Below the pieces are notes generated by a model, which saw only the letters and a list, made by a program, of their open reading frames with translations, made no database searches and was not told the origin of the DNA. DNA of 44,049 nucleotides. Origin: a virus. This document shows, one piece after another, positions 7,634-14,611 of this stretch; positions within the stretch are counted from its first letter, which is position 1, and each line of letters opens with the position of its first letter. The position numbers were made by a program, and so were the translations under genes. The DNA lies in IMG/VR virus record IMGVR_UViG_3300020473_002212, positions 1 to 44,049 of that record, one strand, 5' to 3'.

Positions 7634-8311
7634 ATGAAACAATACGGATTACTTTTTACTGTTTGCTCGGTTTTAGGCTTAGCGGGTTGTGCATCTCCAA
7701 CTTATAATTATATGCCAGAAACTACTAATCTGAGTTTTCCTGAAGTGGATAGCATAGCAACTGCCAGAGTCGGAGATGAGTTGCTGTCGCAGGGAAAATA
7801 TATCGAGTCAGAAGCGATTGAAGTTATAGAGCAAGAGCAGATCGGACTAGCGTATACGATTTATCCAGGTCACTTCCTCAAGCAGGGGGAGGATAATGAA
7901 GCAACTTATTACCGTCTTAGCTCTCAGTCTGGTGCTGCACGAATAGAAAAATCTGCTTTAGCCGACGCTTATAAGGGAGTGATGGTAGATAAAAGCGATT
8001 TAGAGTTTTGTGTCATCACTTGGACAAACGCATATACTTGTGATGATGATGTCATCTATGAGAAAACAATGCTGCCCGTCATTGCTGAGGACTCATTTCA
8101 ACAAACGCTCATATACAACGGTAAAGTGGGTGACAAGATAAATATTGGTTACCGGGAGTTTCAATCAAACAGAGCGCGTGCAGCGTTCAGTAATGAAGTC
8201 GAGTATGACTTATCCGATTCCAATATTATAGGTTATAAAGGTGCTCAGCTTGAAATTATCAAGGCAACTAACCAAAGCATTGAGTATCGAGTGATCAGTA
8301 ACTTTAATTAG
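7634..8311 (+). CDS. Phage-encoded lipoprotein (225 aa)
   Basis: Starts MKQYGLLFTVCSVLGLAGCA with lipobox LAGC (Cys19) and Ser-Pro after it, predicting an outer-membrane lipoprotein of ~207 mature residues. The body is mixed alpha/beta with no recognised domain; two cysteines (in EFCVITW and YTCDDD) are close together and may be disulfide-linked. AAAGGGA precedes the ATG. It forms a two-gene unit with the lipoprotein at 7299 and neither is required for phage growth by any family logic I know, so both look like lysogenic-conversion genes. Confidence 0.75.
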   Translation: MKQYGLLFTVCSVLGLAGCASPTYNYMPETTNLSFPEVDSIATARVGDELLSQGKYIESEAIEVIEQEQIGLAYTIYPGHFLKQGEDNEATYYRLSSQSGAARIEKSALADAYKGVMVDKSDLEFCVITWTNAYTCDDDVIYEKTMLPVIAEDSFQQTLIYNGKVGDKINIGYREFQSNRARAAFSNEVEYDLSDSNIIGYKGAQLEIIKATNQSIEYRVISNFN

Positions 8312-8321
8312 TTTCAAAAAG

Positions 8322-8345
8322 ACCGGCGCCCAAACGGACGCCGGC
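8322..8345 (-). terminator. Rho-independent terminator for the 63-aa gene
   Basis: Read leftward, a GC-rich stem CCGGCG-y-CC with loop of four (GTTT) and the matching arm is followed by TCTTTTTG. It lies between the converging stop codons of the lipoprotein at 7634 and the small gene at 8353. The T-run is on the leftward side only. Confidence 0.7.
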
Positions 8346-8352
8346 ACTCCAT

Positions 8353-8544
8353 TTAAAGAGCTGAGTGGGGTATACCCACGTCGATAACTTTAGTGACATA
8401 AACATCGTGATAATGCCAATACCTTCTCAACACATCTGCTTCAGCAACCGCTGTTTCATAATCAACGCAGTTGATGGCACCGACCAGGCCTGTTTTCTTA
8501 TCGGTAAACACGACGTAATAAATTTCAGGTTTTACTTCACTCAT
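8353..8544 (-). CDS. Small hypothetical protein (63 aa)
   Basis: A soluble 63-aa protein rich in Tyr/Val (PEIYYVVFTDKKTGLVGAIN) predicted as a small beta-alpha unit, similar in feel to small conserved phage proteins but not one I can name. AGGGA lies 10 nt before the ATG, and a strong terminator follows immediately, so it is a stand-alone transcript. Two 12-bp perfect palindromes lie 28 and 87 bp upstream of its start, so it may be a regulated single gene. Confidence 0.6.
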   Translation of the reverse strand: MSEVKPEIYYVVFTDKKTGLVGAINCVDYETAVAEADVLRRYWHYHDVYVTKVIDVGIPHSAL

Positions 8545-8834
8545 TAACTCAATCCCTAGTCTAGTGAGCGCTTATCCGGATAATTAACCAGGGGGCCAGT
8601 CCTGGCTTGCTCGGTTTCGATGAATGCGCAGGACTATAGTCCCACGTAAGTTATCGTCATCTACTTTTTTACACGGTTAATTTTCGATGACGGCAACACT
8701 ATGAAACCATATTTTCAGATTGGCGCTACTGATTGGGATTAAAGCGTTTTACTATTGGCACTAGCACATTTTTAAAATCTGGCTACTGATTGCGAAGCTA
8801 TTTACTGGCAAGCGGTCGAGCGTTTTCAATAAAA
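8545..8834. other. Gene-free stretch with two 12-bp palindromes
   Basis: No convincing gene. It contains TTATCCGGATAA (8572-8583) and GGACTATAGTCC (8631-8642), both perfect 12-bp palindromes, and a short imperfect inverted repeat around 8590-8605. A leftward promoter can be drawn with -35 ATGACG (8655-8660), 16-bp spacer and -10 TATAGT (8633-8638), the latter lying inside the second palindrome, as in an operator-controlled promoter for the 63-aa gene. An 11-bp direct repeat GCTACTGATTG occurs at 8725-8735 and 8782-8792. Confidence 0.35.
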
Positions 8835-9152
8835 TTACACTGGCTCGAATATTGCGCGTTGCAACTGGTGAATGAGGAAGTGAAAACCGATGACCTGGGG
8901 CCAGTCATGGTTATTGAAGTGATGCTCGCAGATTTTGCATATATCGGCAAAGTAATTGACCTGTTCATCGCGCGATATAGATAGGAAGTGGGTAAGAGAC
9001 TTTTGCTGTCGTTGGAAGACTTCTTCAGCTGAATAGATCGCCGCAATTACCGATGCCTGCTCAGCATCGGGCAGGGCGTTTATCTGCTTGCGAATGTCGG
9101 CAAAGTCTATGAGTTCCTTGTATGCCTGTTCGCTCAGTTCCTTGAGCTTCAT
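8835..9152 (-). CDS. Hypothetical helical protein (105 aa), third cistron of the YejK-like operon
   Basis: An all-helical soluble protein: KLKELSEQAYKELIDFADIR, then ADICKICEHHFNNHDWPQVIG with two cysteines and two histidines close together (CKICEHH), which could hold a metal. GAAGGT precedes the ATG, which begins about 10 nt after the stop of the membrane-protein gene, so it is co-transcribed with the two genes upstream. Its base composition is closer to the phage average than theirs. No family recognised; it may belong to the accessory system or be an older phage gene downstream of it. Confidence 0.6.
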   Translation of the reverse strand: MKLKELSEQAYKELIDFADIRKQINALPDAEQASVIAAIYSAEEVFQRQQKSLTHFLSISRDEQVNYFADICKICEHHFNNHDWPQVIGFHFLIHQLQRAIFEPV

Positions 9153-9161
9153 AACGACCTT

Positions 9162-10295
9162 CTAAAATGTCCCAAATATAATAGCTGCCAAAATATACAA
9201 AATTGTCACACAACAAATAATTGCGCCAACTCTAGAAACCTCTGAAAGGCTTCTTTTCTTTATACTGCAGACCTGTTGTATTGAGTCTTCTATTATTTCC
9301 AGTAGAGGGTGGTCTGTATTACTGGTTTCCTCTGATAATCTCCGGCGATATACTTGAAGACTTTTGACGCTAGAGGATGTTGAAGTTTTTATTGCATCTC
9401 TTTTGCTTTTAAATGACCTCCATAACAATAGGCTGGCTAATATAAAGCCAAATATCAGCGCTAAAGTCATCTTTTTTTCCCCTGTTCGTGCAATTGATGA
9501 CAAAACTACCACAACAGGCACTGCAAAAGACTGGAGTTGAAAGCTATGCACCTGCTCGGTACATTTCTCGATGATTTTTCTCAATTCATCGTCAACTCGC
9601 TCGTTAAACTCTTTGAAGGAGAAAGCTCTTAAGTAAACCTCGTAATCTTGGCGATAAGCTTTGTCTAGCTCTTCTGCGTTGCAAAGAAGCCATGCAAGGT
9701 CTTTGTTGCCAATATCTTTGAAACACTCGACTAATGATTTTTTTAAAGTCGCCTTTCGCTCGTTACTGTGAGCATCCTTTTCATTAAGTATGTCGATTAA
9801 GACATGCGGAGAAGATATCGATTTTAAGAGGTCTTCTATTTCATCGTCTTTAAAGCTAATTACATCGTTTAAATTGAAAACTTCAGAGCCATCAACTGAT
9901 GACCAAGGGTTTACGACTAGATATTCCTCACAAGTCTCGCTCCCAAATTTTTTGTCGCAAAGAATTGAAAACAACTTTTTCCATTCAGTTATACATTTAT
10001 GGAGCCATGAGAAGTCGATAACTTTATTTTTGGAGATAATGAATAGCTCATTGTGCTCTGGACTTTCGGAGGAAATGATATAGTCAAGAGAGTGATTAAA
10101 GTCTGGATAAATGAAAGGCAACTCATCAATTATAAAAGAAACCTGATCGTTGCCATATTTTTCAGTTTCGTACTCGTCATAGACAGTTGAGCCAACAAAT
10201 GACTCTATTCGCCTAGCTGTCTTTATATCAACTAAAACGTAGTTTTGATCTCTATCTACTGAAGAGTTTTCGAAAATTTCTTTTAATTCTGCCAC
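9162..10295 (-). CDS. Membrane protein with large cytoplasmic N-domain, partner of the YejK-like protein
   Basis: A 377-aa protein. Residues 1-250 are soluble, acidic and mixed alpha/beta with no family that I recognise; three hydrophobic segments follow at about 256-270 (SFAVPVVVVLSSIA), 276-292 (MTLALIFGFILASLLLW) and 357-375 (GAIICCVTILYILAAIIF), the first two forming a hairpin. Start is GTG at 10295, overlapping the previous stop (TAGTG) with no strong SD, so translation probably depends on coupling with the YejK-like gene. AT-rich relative to the phage core. A soluble sensor or DNA-associated protein coupled to a membrane protein is a common design of abortive-infection systems; that role here is inference. 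Confidence 0.7.
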   Translation of the reverse strand: MAELKEIFENSSVDRDQNYVLVDIKTARRIESFVGSTVYDEYETEKYGNDQVSFIIDELPFIYPDFNHSLDYIISSESPEHNELFIISKNKVIDFSWLHKCITEWKKLFSILCDKKFGSETCEEYLVVNPWSSVDGSEVFNLNDVISFKDDEIEDLLKSISSPHVLIDILNEKDAHSNERKATLKKSLVECFKDIGNKDLAWLLCNAEELDKAYRQDYEVYLRAFSFKEFNERVDDELRKIIEKCTEQVHSFQLQSFAVPVVVVLSSIARTGEKKMTLALIFGFILASLLLWRSFKSKRDAIKTSTSSSVKSLQVYRRRLSEETSNTDHPLLEIIEDSIQQVCSIKKRSLSEVSRVGAIICCVTILYILAAIIFGTF

Positions 10296-11389
10296 TATTC
10301 AATCGCTTTTAATATACTGGCTATCGTATTAGAATCCGTTATCTGAGTTTTTATTGTTAGGTTGTTTGACTGTTTATCAAATGTCGCAGAGTCTATTTTT
10401 CCTGCAGATTTCTTCGCAAAAAAAGATGGCCTGATTTTTAATTCGCCAACAGGGCTGCTAACAGGAACAAAGTCTAGTTTATCTCTGAATGATTTGGTAC
10501 CGAAGAAAGTTTCGTTTACTTTATAATTGCCATGAACTATATGATCCTCAAAAGATGAGCGAGTAAAGTTCTTCGCTGTTTTTGGAGACATTGAGTTATA
10601 TACTCTGTGACTAACGTCTTCTACGGTTGTTGCAATGCCTTCCTTGTCATGTTTTTCAAGCAGATCGGAAAGGTCTGACTTCACCTTATTTTTTTCCGAT
10701 GGTTTTATTTTGTGCGTTTGCAAAAAGTCGTCTAAACCTGAAAAAAGTTCGTTTACGCTCTCTGTATTCTGTATCAGTCCTTCAGCGTCTAGAAAGTCAA
10801 TGAAATATTTTGAACTTCCATTAATGAAGCTGACGTCAAAATTAGAGTTTGCCGATAGACTTAATTTAAAGTCATTCACATCTATCATGGCTGCATGCAA
10901 AATGTCGTCAAAATCAATTATTTCAACGCTACTCGGTTTGTTTTGTTGAATGCGTAAAACGGTTTTATCCTTTAAAAGGATAATCAACAACCTTTCAGTT
11001 GCCGAGAAACTACCCGTCGACTTATCATATTGGTCACATTTGTAGTTAAGAAATGTGAGCATTAATCGATCATAACTTCTTGATTTGCTCAACTGCAAAC
11101 CGGCGTGAGTAGCAATCTTCTCAGCCATTGCTTTAAAATCTAACGAACCTTTTAAGTGTTTATTAAGGAAGTCGGCAAAGGAATTAGTTTTAAAAGGATT
11201 AGGGATTTCAGCATGATTTTTTGCTCTATTACCAACTTTTAAGTGAGCCTCTTTGGCGAATTGGGTTGTACTATTTGATGAAGACCAAAGGTTTCCTGAG
11301 TCGTGGCTCCACTTTTTTGTATTTTTATCTTGTGTATAAGTGATGCTATATCCTGCTTTATATACAGCACTGTTGCTACTTTTTGGCAC
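10295..11389 (-). CDS. YejK/NdpA-like nucleoid-associated protein
   Basis: A 364-aa protein resembling the 37-kDa nucleoid-associated family (YejK/NdpA). Matching order of blocks: DRLMLTFLNYKCDQYD and LLIILLKDKTVLRI (barrel core), IIDFDDILHAAMIDVNDFKL (family 'H-y-L-D-I-N-H-A-D-I-x-A-x-I-D-L'), FINGSSKYFIDFLDAEG (family 'FLKGRxGRKVxDFFmDFLGaxEG'), then FRDKLDFVPVSSPVGELKI and FDKQSNNLTIKT at the C-terminus. Family members bind DNA and co-purify with the nucleoid. It begins with GTG and a strong SD (GGGAGG, 6 nt). It is AT-rich, coupled by 1 nt to the membrane-protein gene, and divergent from the AbiC-like gene. Family call moderate to good; role in the phage unknown. Confidence 0.7.
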   Translation of the reverse strand: MPKSSNSAVYKAGYSITYTQDKNTKKWSHDSGNLWSSSNSTTQFAKEAHLKVGNRAKNHAEIPNPFKTNSFADFLNKHLKGSLDFKAMAEKIATHAGLQLSKSRSYDRLMLTFLNYKCDQYDKSTGSFSATERLLIILLKDKTVLRIQQNKPSSVEIIDFDDILHAAMIDVNDFKLSLSANSNFDVSFINGSSKYFIDFLDAEGLIQNTESVNELFSGLDDFLQTHKIKPSEKNKVKSDLSDLLEKHDKEGIATTVEDVSHRVYNSMSPKTAKNFTRSSFEDHIVHGNYKVNETFFGTKSFRDKLDFVPVSSPVGELKIRPSFFAKKSAGKIDSATFDKQSNNLTIKTQITDSNTIASILKAIE

Positions 11390-11533
11390 AACGCCTCCCT
11401 GGCTTATTATTTTTAGTCCTCAAATTTACCGCGTTCCGGATCCCGTGACAAGCGCGGTGGTGGATCATATTATCGAAAGTTCACAGAACACTATGATAGA
11501 TGTCATTAAACATTTGATTGAAAAGGGGAAGTT

Positions 11534-12271
11534 ATGGGGAAGGGAAAGCAGGATAAAGCTAGCAATGAAAAGCATCCAGAAGAAAAGGTTTTTTGGATAG
11601 TGGGTTTGGGAATGTTAACCATGGCTATAGTGCCTGGGGTTTTCGCGTTCTTTTTCCATAGTCTAAACTGGGGAGGCCCCAAGGGCTGGGCGACGTTTGC
11701 CACTTACTTTTCAGGTATAGCGACGCCGGTAATTGCATTTTGTTCAGCACTTTTGTTTTACCGCTCAATAGTCGTTCAACGGGATGAGTTCAAAAAAACT
11801 CGCGAGGAGATGGAGTTTGCAAGTGAGCTTCAGCTTGATTCTGAACTCTCAAGAATCAAGTTAACACGACAAACTCAATTAGAGAGAGCGTTGCCTAATG
11901 CCAGAGCTCTGCAAAAGTCCCTGTTTAACAATCTAGCTGCTTATGAACTGGAGTCTTATAAATACGTTAGAGATAAAGAGATTCAAAACCGTTTTGAATC
12001 ATACGTATCACGCAGTCTCAGCGTAGTTGTAATGATCACCGAATATTTAAGTTGCGGTGGAGATATTTACTTAGTCCTGAATTACATTGATGAAATCACG
12101 TCAGAGAATAAACAACTCAGGGCTTTAATTTCTGAAAGCCCGTTATCCGAATCTTCAGAAGCTAACAACTATTTTATAGCCTTAGCCGAATTGTGGCATC
12201 GAAGAAATAAGGAATTAAAAAAATACGCCAGCAAAATCGAAGACATAATCACAAAGCCCCAGTCCGCATAA
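11534..12271 (+). CDS. Two-pass membrane protein, putative abortive-infection (AbiC-like) type
   Basis: A 245-aa protein with a basic N-terminus, TM1 at ~19-42 (VFWIVGLGMLTMAIVPGVFA), TM2 at ~56-78 (FSGIATPVIAFCSALLFYRS), then VVQRDEFKKTREEMEFASEL and a long helical cytoplasmic domain. The pattern 'W-x-T-F-x-x-Y-F-x-G-I-x-x-P-x-x-x-F-x-x-x-L-L' followed by 'QRxEl-x-x-TReE' is that of the putative phage abortive-infection membrane family (putAbiC-like). SD GGGGAAG precedes the ATG. The gene lies beside the repressor and overlaps its 3' end by 23 nt, convergent. A prophage-borne exclusion function is likely by family and location, not proven. Confidence 0.65.
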   Translation: MGKGKQDKASNEKHPEEKVFWIVGLGMLTMAIVPGVFAFFFHSLNWGGPKGWATFATYFSGIATPVIAFCSALLFYRSIVVQRDEFKKTREEMEFASELQLDSELSRIKLTRQTQLERALPNARALQKSLFNNLAAYELESYKYVRDKEIQNRFESYVSRSLSVVVMITEYLSCGGDIYLVLNYIDEITSENKQLRALISESPLSESSEANNYFIALAELWHRRNKELKKYASKIEDIITKPQSA

Positions 12272-12941
12272 CTACACGGCCAGCAATCGTGTATTGCGCC
12301 CATTCTCGATCGCTAATCGTGGCCGCTTTATGCTGGCCACGAGAGTCAGTCCACATTAGCTTGCCCAAAGCATCTTCCTCAACTCGACAAATAACTAGCT
12401 TGGTTTTGTCTTTGACTAAGGCATAAATGCGTTGCTTGTCGCGCTCGATATCCGTAACACTGGTATCCACTAACAACATATCGCCTTTGGCAATCGATGG
12501 CTCCATCGATGTATCAGGCATGATTAGAGCGCCCAGGCTTCGTGGCTGGAGGCTATACAGCTGCAGCAACTCTTTGCGTACCGGGAACAGCTTTTTATAG
12601 TTCGGCTCGCCCAAATAGTTGTCCTGGGACACTTGGTCTAGGCGGGGGACCATGATGTCGCGGTATAGCTCGCTCGATAAGTCCACATCGTTTGATAGCT
12701 CCCACGCATTCGCCGGCGGGATGTACTCAGGACCGGTATTCTTATCACCATGCTCGAGCCAGTCGATGGATACGTTCAGGGCATTGGCTAGTTTACCTAA
12801 GTTTTGAACACGCGGCGTAGTTAACCCTTGTTCCCACATCGAAATATTGCCATGCGTTACCCCAATCGCTTTTGCGAGGGTTATTTGGGTATGCCCGGAT
12901 TCCCGTCTTGCGCTTCGTATTCGATCACCGATCTTAGACAT
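12249..12941 (-). CDS. CI-like repressor with degenerate S24 peptidase domain
   Basis: Maintains lysogeny by binding operators in the adjacent control region. N-terminal HTH (residues ~4-62: IGDRIRSARRESGHTQITLA, GVTHGNISMWEQGLTTP) is followed by a linker and an S24/LexA-like C-domain: MPDTSMEPSIAKGDMLLVD with Ser145 in the usual place. The catalytic lysine, expected in a 'V-K-R-L'-like strand about 37-43 residues later, is replaced: the strand reads LVICRVE, with Cys185 in the Lys position. No Ala-Gly or Cys-Gly bond is present in the expected hinge (~100-115). So RecA-stimulated self-cleavage seems unlikely. Divergent from the rightward early genes. Confidence 0.9.
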   Translation of the reverse strand: MSKIGDRIRSARRESGHTQITLAKAIGVTHGNISMWEQGLTTPRVQNLGKLANALNVSIDWLEHGDKNTGPEYIPPANAWELSNDVDLSSELYRDIMVPRLDQVSQDNYLGEPNYKKLFPVRKELLQLYSLQPRSLGALIMPDTSMEPSIAKGDMLLVDTSVTDIERDKQRIYALVKDKTKLVICRVEEDALGKLMWTDSRGQHKAATISDREWAQYTIAGRVVMRTGAL

Positions 12942-13133
12942 ATCAAGACCTGACTGTAGTTAATATTAGTTAGCTTATATTCTGTCACTGAGATACTAAG
13001 AAATTCTGTAACATGAACTCTTTCATCAAAAAAATGTTGATCATAAAATCGAGATGATCTAACAATAGACTGCTTTGAAGGCATCGAGCGGCAACTCGAT
13101 TAACACGCAACATGTATACAGGGAGTCTACAAA
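12942..13133. promoter_or_regulatory. Immunity/control region between repressor and rightward early genes
   Basis: A leftward promoter for the repressor can be drawn: -35 GTGACA (12983-12988 on the other strand), 17 bp, -10 TATTAA (12960-12965). Two related 14-mers, TTCTGTCACTGAGA (12980-12993) and TTCTGTAACATGAA (13004-13017), occur in the same orientation 24 bp apart and fit TTCTGTnACnnGAn; the first covers the leftward -35. These are candidate operators. A weak rightward promoter is possible with TTGATC at 13037-13042 and an AACAAT-like -10 near 13061. GTG at 13134 has GGGAG 8 nt upstream. Confidence 0.5.
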
Positions 13134-13736
13134 GTGTCACGAACAAGACGAACGTCCGACCAAGTACAAATCCACGAGCAGGGGTTAAGCAGGCCTCAAG
13201 TTATCCGCTATTACGTCAGTATGGCGATTAATCGTCGTGGGCTTTTATTCAAGCACTATGTTGAAACCGTTGTGTTGAATTACAACACGTCGGTATTGGA
13301 ACGAAATCAAGAGCTCAAGCCTTTTGATGTGGATTCGGTAAAAGGGCTACAAGCAGCGCATAAGCGCATTCAACGCATCGTGCATACGCCACATGGCGAA
13401 CACCCGTTGTTTATACCCAGTGAGCTTGAAGAGGCGTTAGTTAAAGCTTTACCAGAGCCAGAGCGTTCAATTTGCGCGAAAGTGTTATGTGAGCGGTACG
13501 GGTTTATTCCGATGGAAAAGCCAACGGATGCAAATCGACTGGCTGACTTGGGGAGCTTCGTAAAGGAAACGGGAGAAGCAATTCAAAAGCTCAGTGAAGT
13601 ACTCGCTGATAACAAGCTGAGTGAATCTGAACTGACGCAAGCGCACGAAACACGCCTTGAGCTGATGGATGTAGTCAGTACCGCGATGTGCTTAATTCGA
13701 CAGCTTGATGAGTTTGAGAGTGGAAAACGGTTATGA
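13134..13736 (+). CDS. Phage CII/CP76-like early regulator
   Basis: A 200-aa protein in the cro/cII position, first gene rightward from the control region. The C-terminal part (DLGSFVKETGEAIQKLSEVL, then ADNKLSESELTQAHETRLEL) matches the tail of the phage CII (CP76-like) family, where 'GE-x-x-x-A-L-x-x-A-L-A-D-G-x-x-x-x-x-E' is the usual pattern. The basic N-terminus and middle (DVDSVKGLQAAHKRIQRIVH) may hold the DNA-binding helices, although I cannot place a standard HTH. Start GTG with GGGAG at 8 nt. It overlaps the replication gene by 4 nt. Likely a transcriptional regulator of the lysis/lysogeny decision; assignment moderate. Confidence 0.55.
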   Translation: MSRTRRTSDQVQIHEQGLSRPQVIRYYVSMAINRRGLLFKHYVETVVLNYNTSVLERNQELKPFDVDSVKGLQAAHKRIQRIVHTPHGEHPLFIPSELEEALVKALPEPERSICAKVLCERYGFIPMEKPTDANRLADLGSFVKETGEAIQKLSEVLADNKLSESELTQAHETRLELMDVVSTAMCLIRQLDEFESGKRL

Positions 13737-14611
13737 ACCCATCAGAGTTTGATGAGGTGATGCTGTCAGACGTGTGCCATGCGTCAAAACTACTCTATAG
13801 CTATTTGCGTCGGCACATGGACTATAGCACTGGTTTAGTGGGTACGCCTCGGCGTATCAGCTATCAGTCTATCAGAGAATTTCTTGAGTACGTGCCTCCA
13901 AGAGGATCGAGAGCAGTTGAGTATAAACCGAGCAATCAGCAGATAAATCGGCTATTACGCAAGCTTGAGAACTTGGGCGCAATCGAGCGAGTACACGGTA
14001 ATCACCTAAAAGAGAGCATGGTTTTCAGGCTTGTTTTCGCGACCACAGACTTAAACCGTCCAGATGAGGAGCGACAAGGGAGCGACACGAGAGCACCGAC
14101 ACGAGCACCGACACGACAAAACCCAATAAACACGAGGGTTGAACCCACCAACCCCGACACGATGAGCGACAAGGGAGCGACACGAAAGGAGCGACACACC
14201 TCCGTTACTTCCGATATAAAAGATCTCTCTCTAACGCGCGCGAGCGCGACGACGGGGTCCCATCTTGAATTCAGCGATCAGTTTTTGAACGTGGCCCGAA
14301 TGAATGGTCCCGCTCAAACCACCGACGAAGAGATTGAAGCCATATTCGATCACTTCCGATTCCACTCTAAACATCACAGTACGCTTCGAGAACAACCCCA
14401 GTGGTTAGCTGAATGGCGCGCTTGGATGGCAAGGGAGAAAGTCTATGCAACCAAACAACAACGCAACACCCGTAACGGAACTGGCGGCAACCAGCGTCCG
14501 GAAAATCCAACAGCAAAGCTTTTGCGCGAGTCCAAAGCCCACTCAGAGCAACTCGCCCAAAGCGGATATTACGACTCGGCAGAAGAACCTGATGGCGATA
14601 CTCAATTCTGA
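13733..14611 (+). CDS. O-like replication initiator with DnaT-type C-terminal block
   Basis: A 292-aa replication protein. The N-terminal ~105 residues are winged-helix-like (DVCHASKLLYSYLRRHMDYS to QINRLLRKLENLGAIERVHG). The middle (~110-160) is a low-complexity Thr/Arg/Asp-rich linker encoded by tandem repeats that look like origin iterons. The C-terminal part contains FDHFRFHSKHHS and QPQWLAEWRAWMAREK, the DnaT/primosomal signature found in many phage O-like proteins. By analogy with lambda O it would bind the iterons in its own gene and recruit the P-like loader that follows. It overlaps that gene by 167 nt. Confidence 0.8.
   Translation: MNPSEFDEVMLSDVCHASKLLYSYLRRHMDYSTGLVGTPRRISYQSIREFLEYVPPRGSRAVEYKPSNQQINRLLRKLENLGAIERVHGNHLKESMVFRLVFATTDLNRPDEERQGSDTRAPTRAPTRQNPINTRVEPTNPDTMSDKGATRKERHTSVTSDIKDLSLTRASATTGSHLEFSDQFLNVARMNGPAQTTDEEIEAIFDHFRFHSKHHSTLREQPQWLAEWRAWMAREKVYATKQQRNTRNGTGGNQRPENPTAKLLRESKAHSEQLAQSGYYDSAEEPDGDTQF
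14069..14199 (+). repeat. Iteron cluster inside the replication gene (candidate origin)
   Basis: GAGCGACA occurs five times (14069, 14080, 14164, 14175, 14189), and GAGCACCGACACGA twice in overlapping tandem (14091-14104 and 14103-14116). A 22-bp block made of two GAGCGACA units is repeated exactly at 14069-14090 and 14164-14185, 95 bp apart. A less GC-rich stretch (14200-14235) follows. Iterons within the initiator gene directly before an AT-richer segment are the layout of the lambda origin. Confidence 0.6.

Noticed and set aside
14093-14116. Tandem GCACCGACACGA as a coding microsatellite only
   Set aside because: Considered, but together with the five GAGCGACA units and the exact 22-bp duplication an origin is the better explanation.
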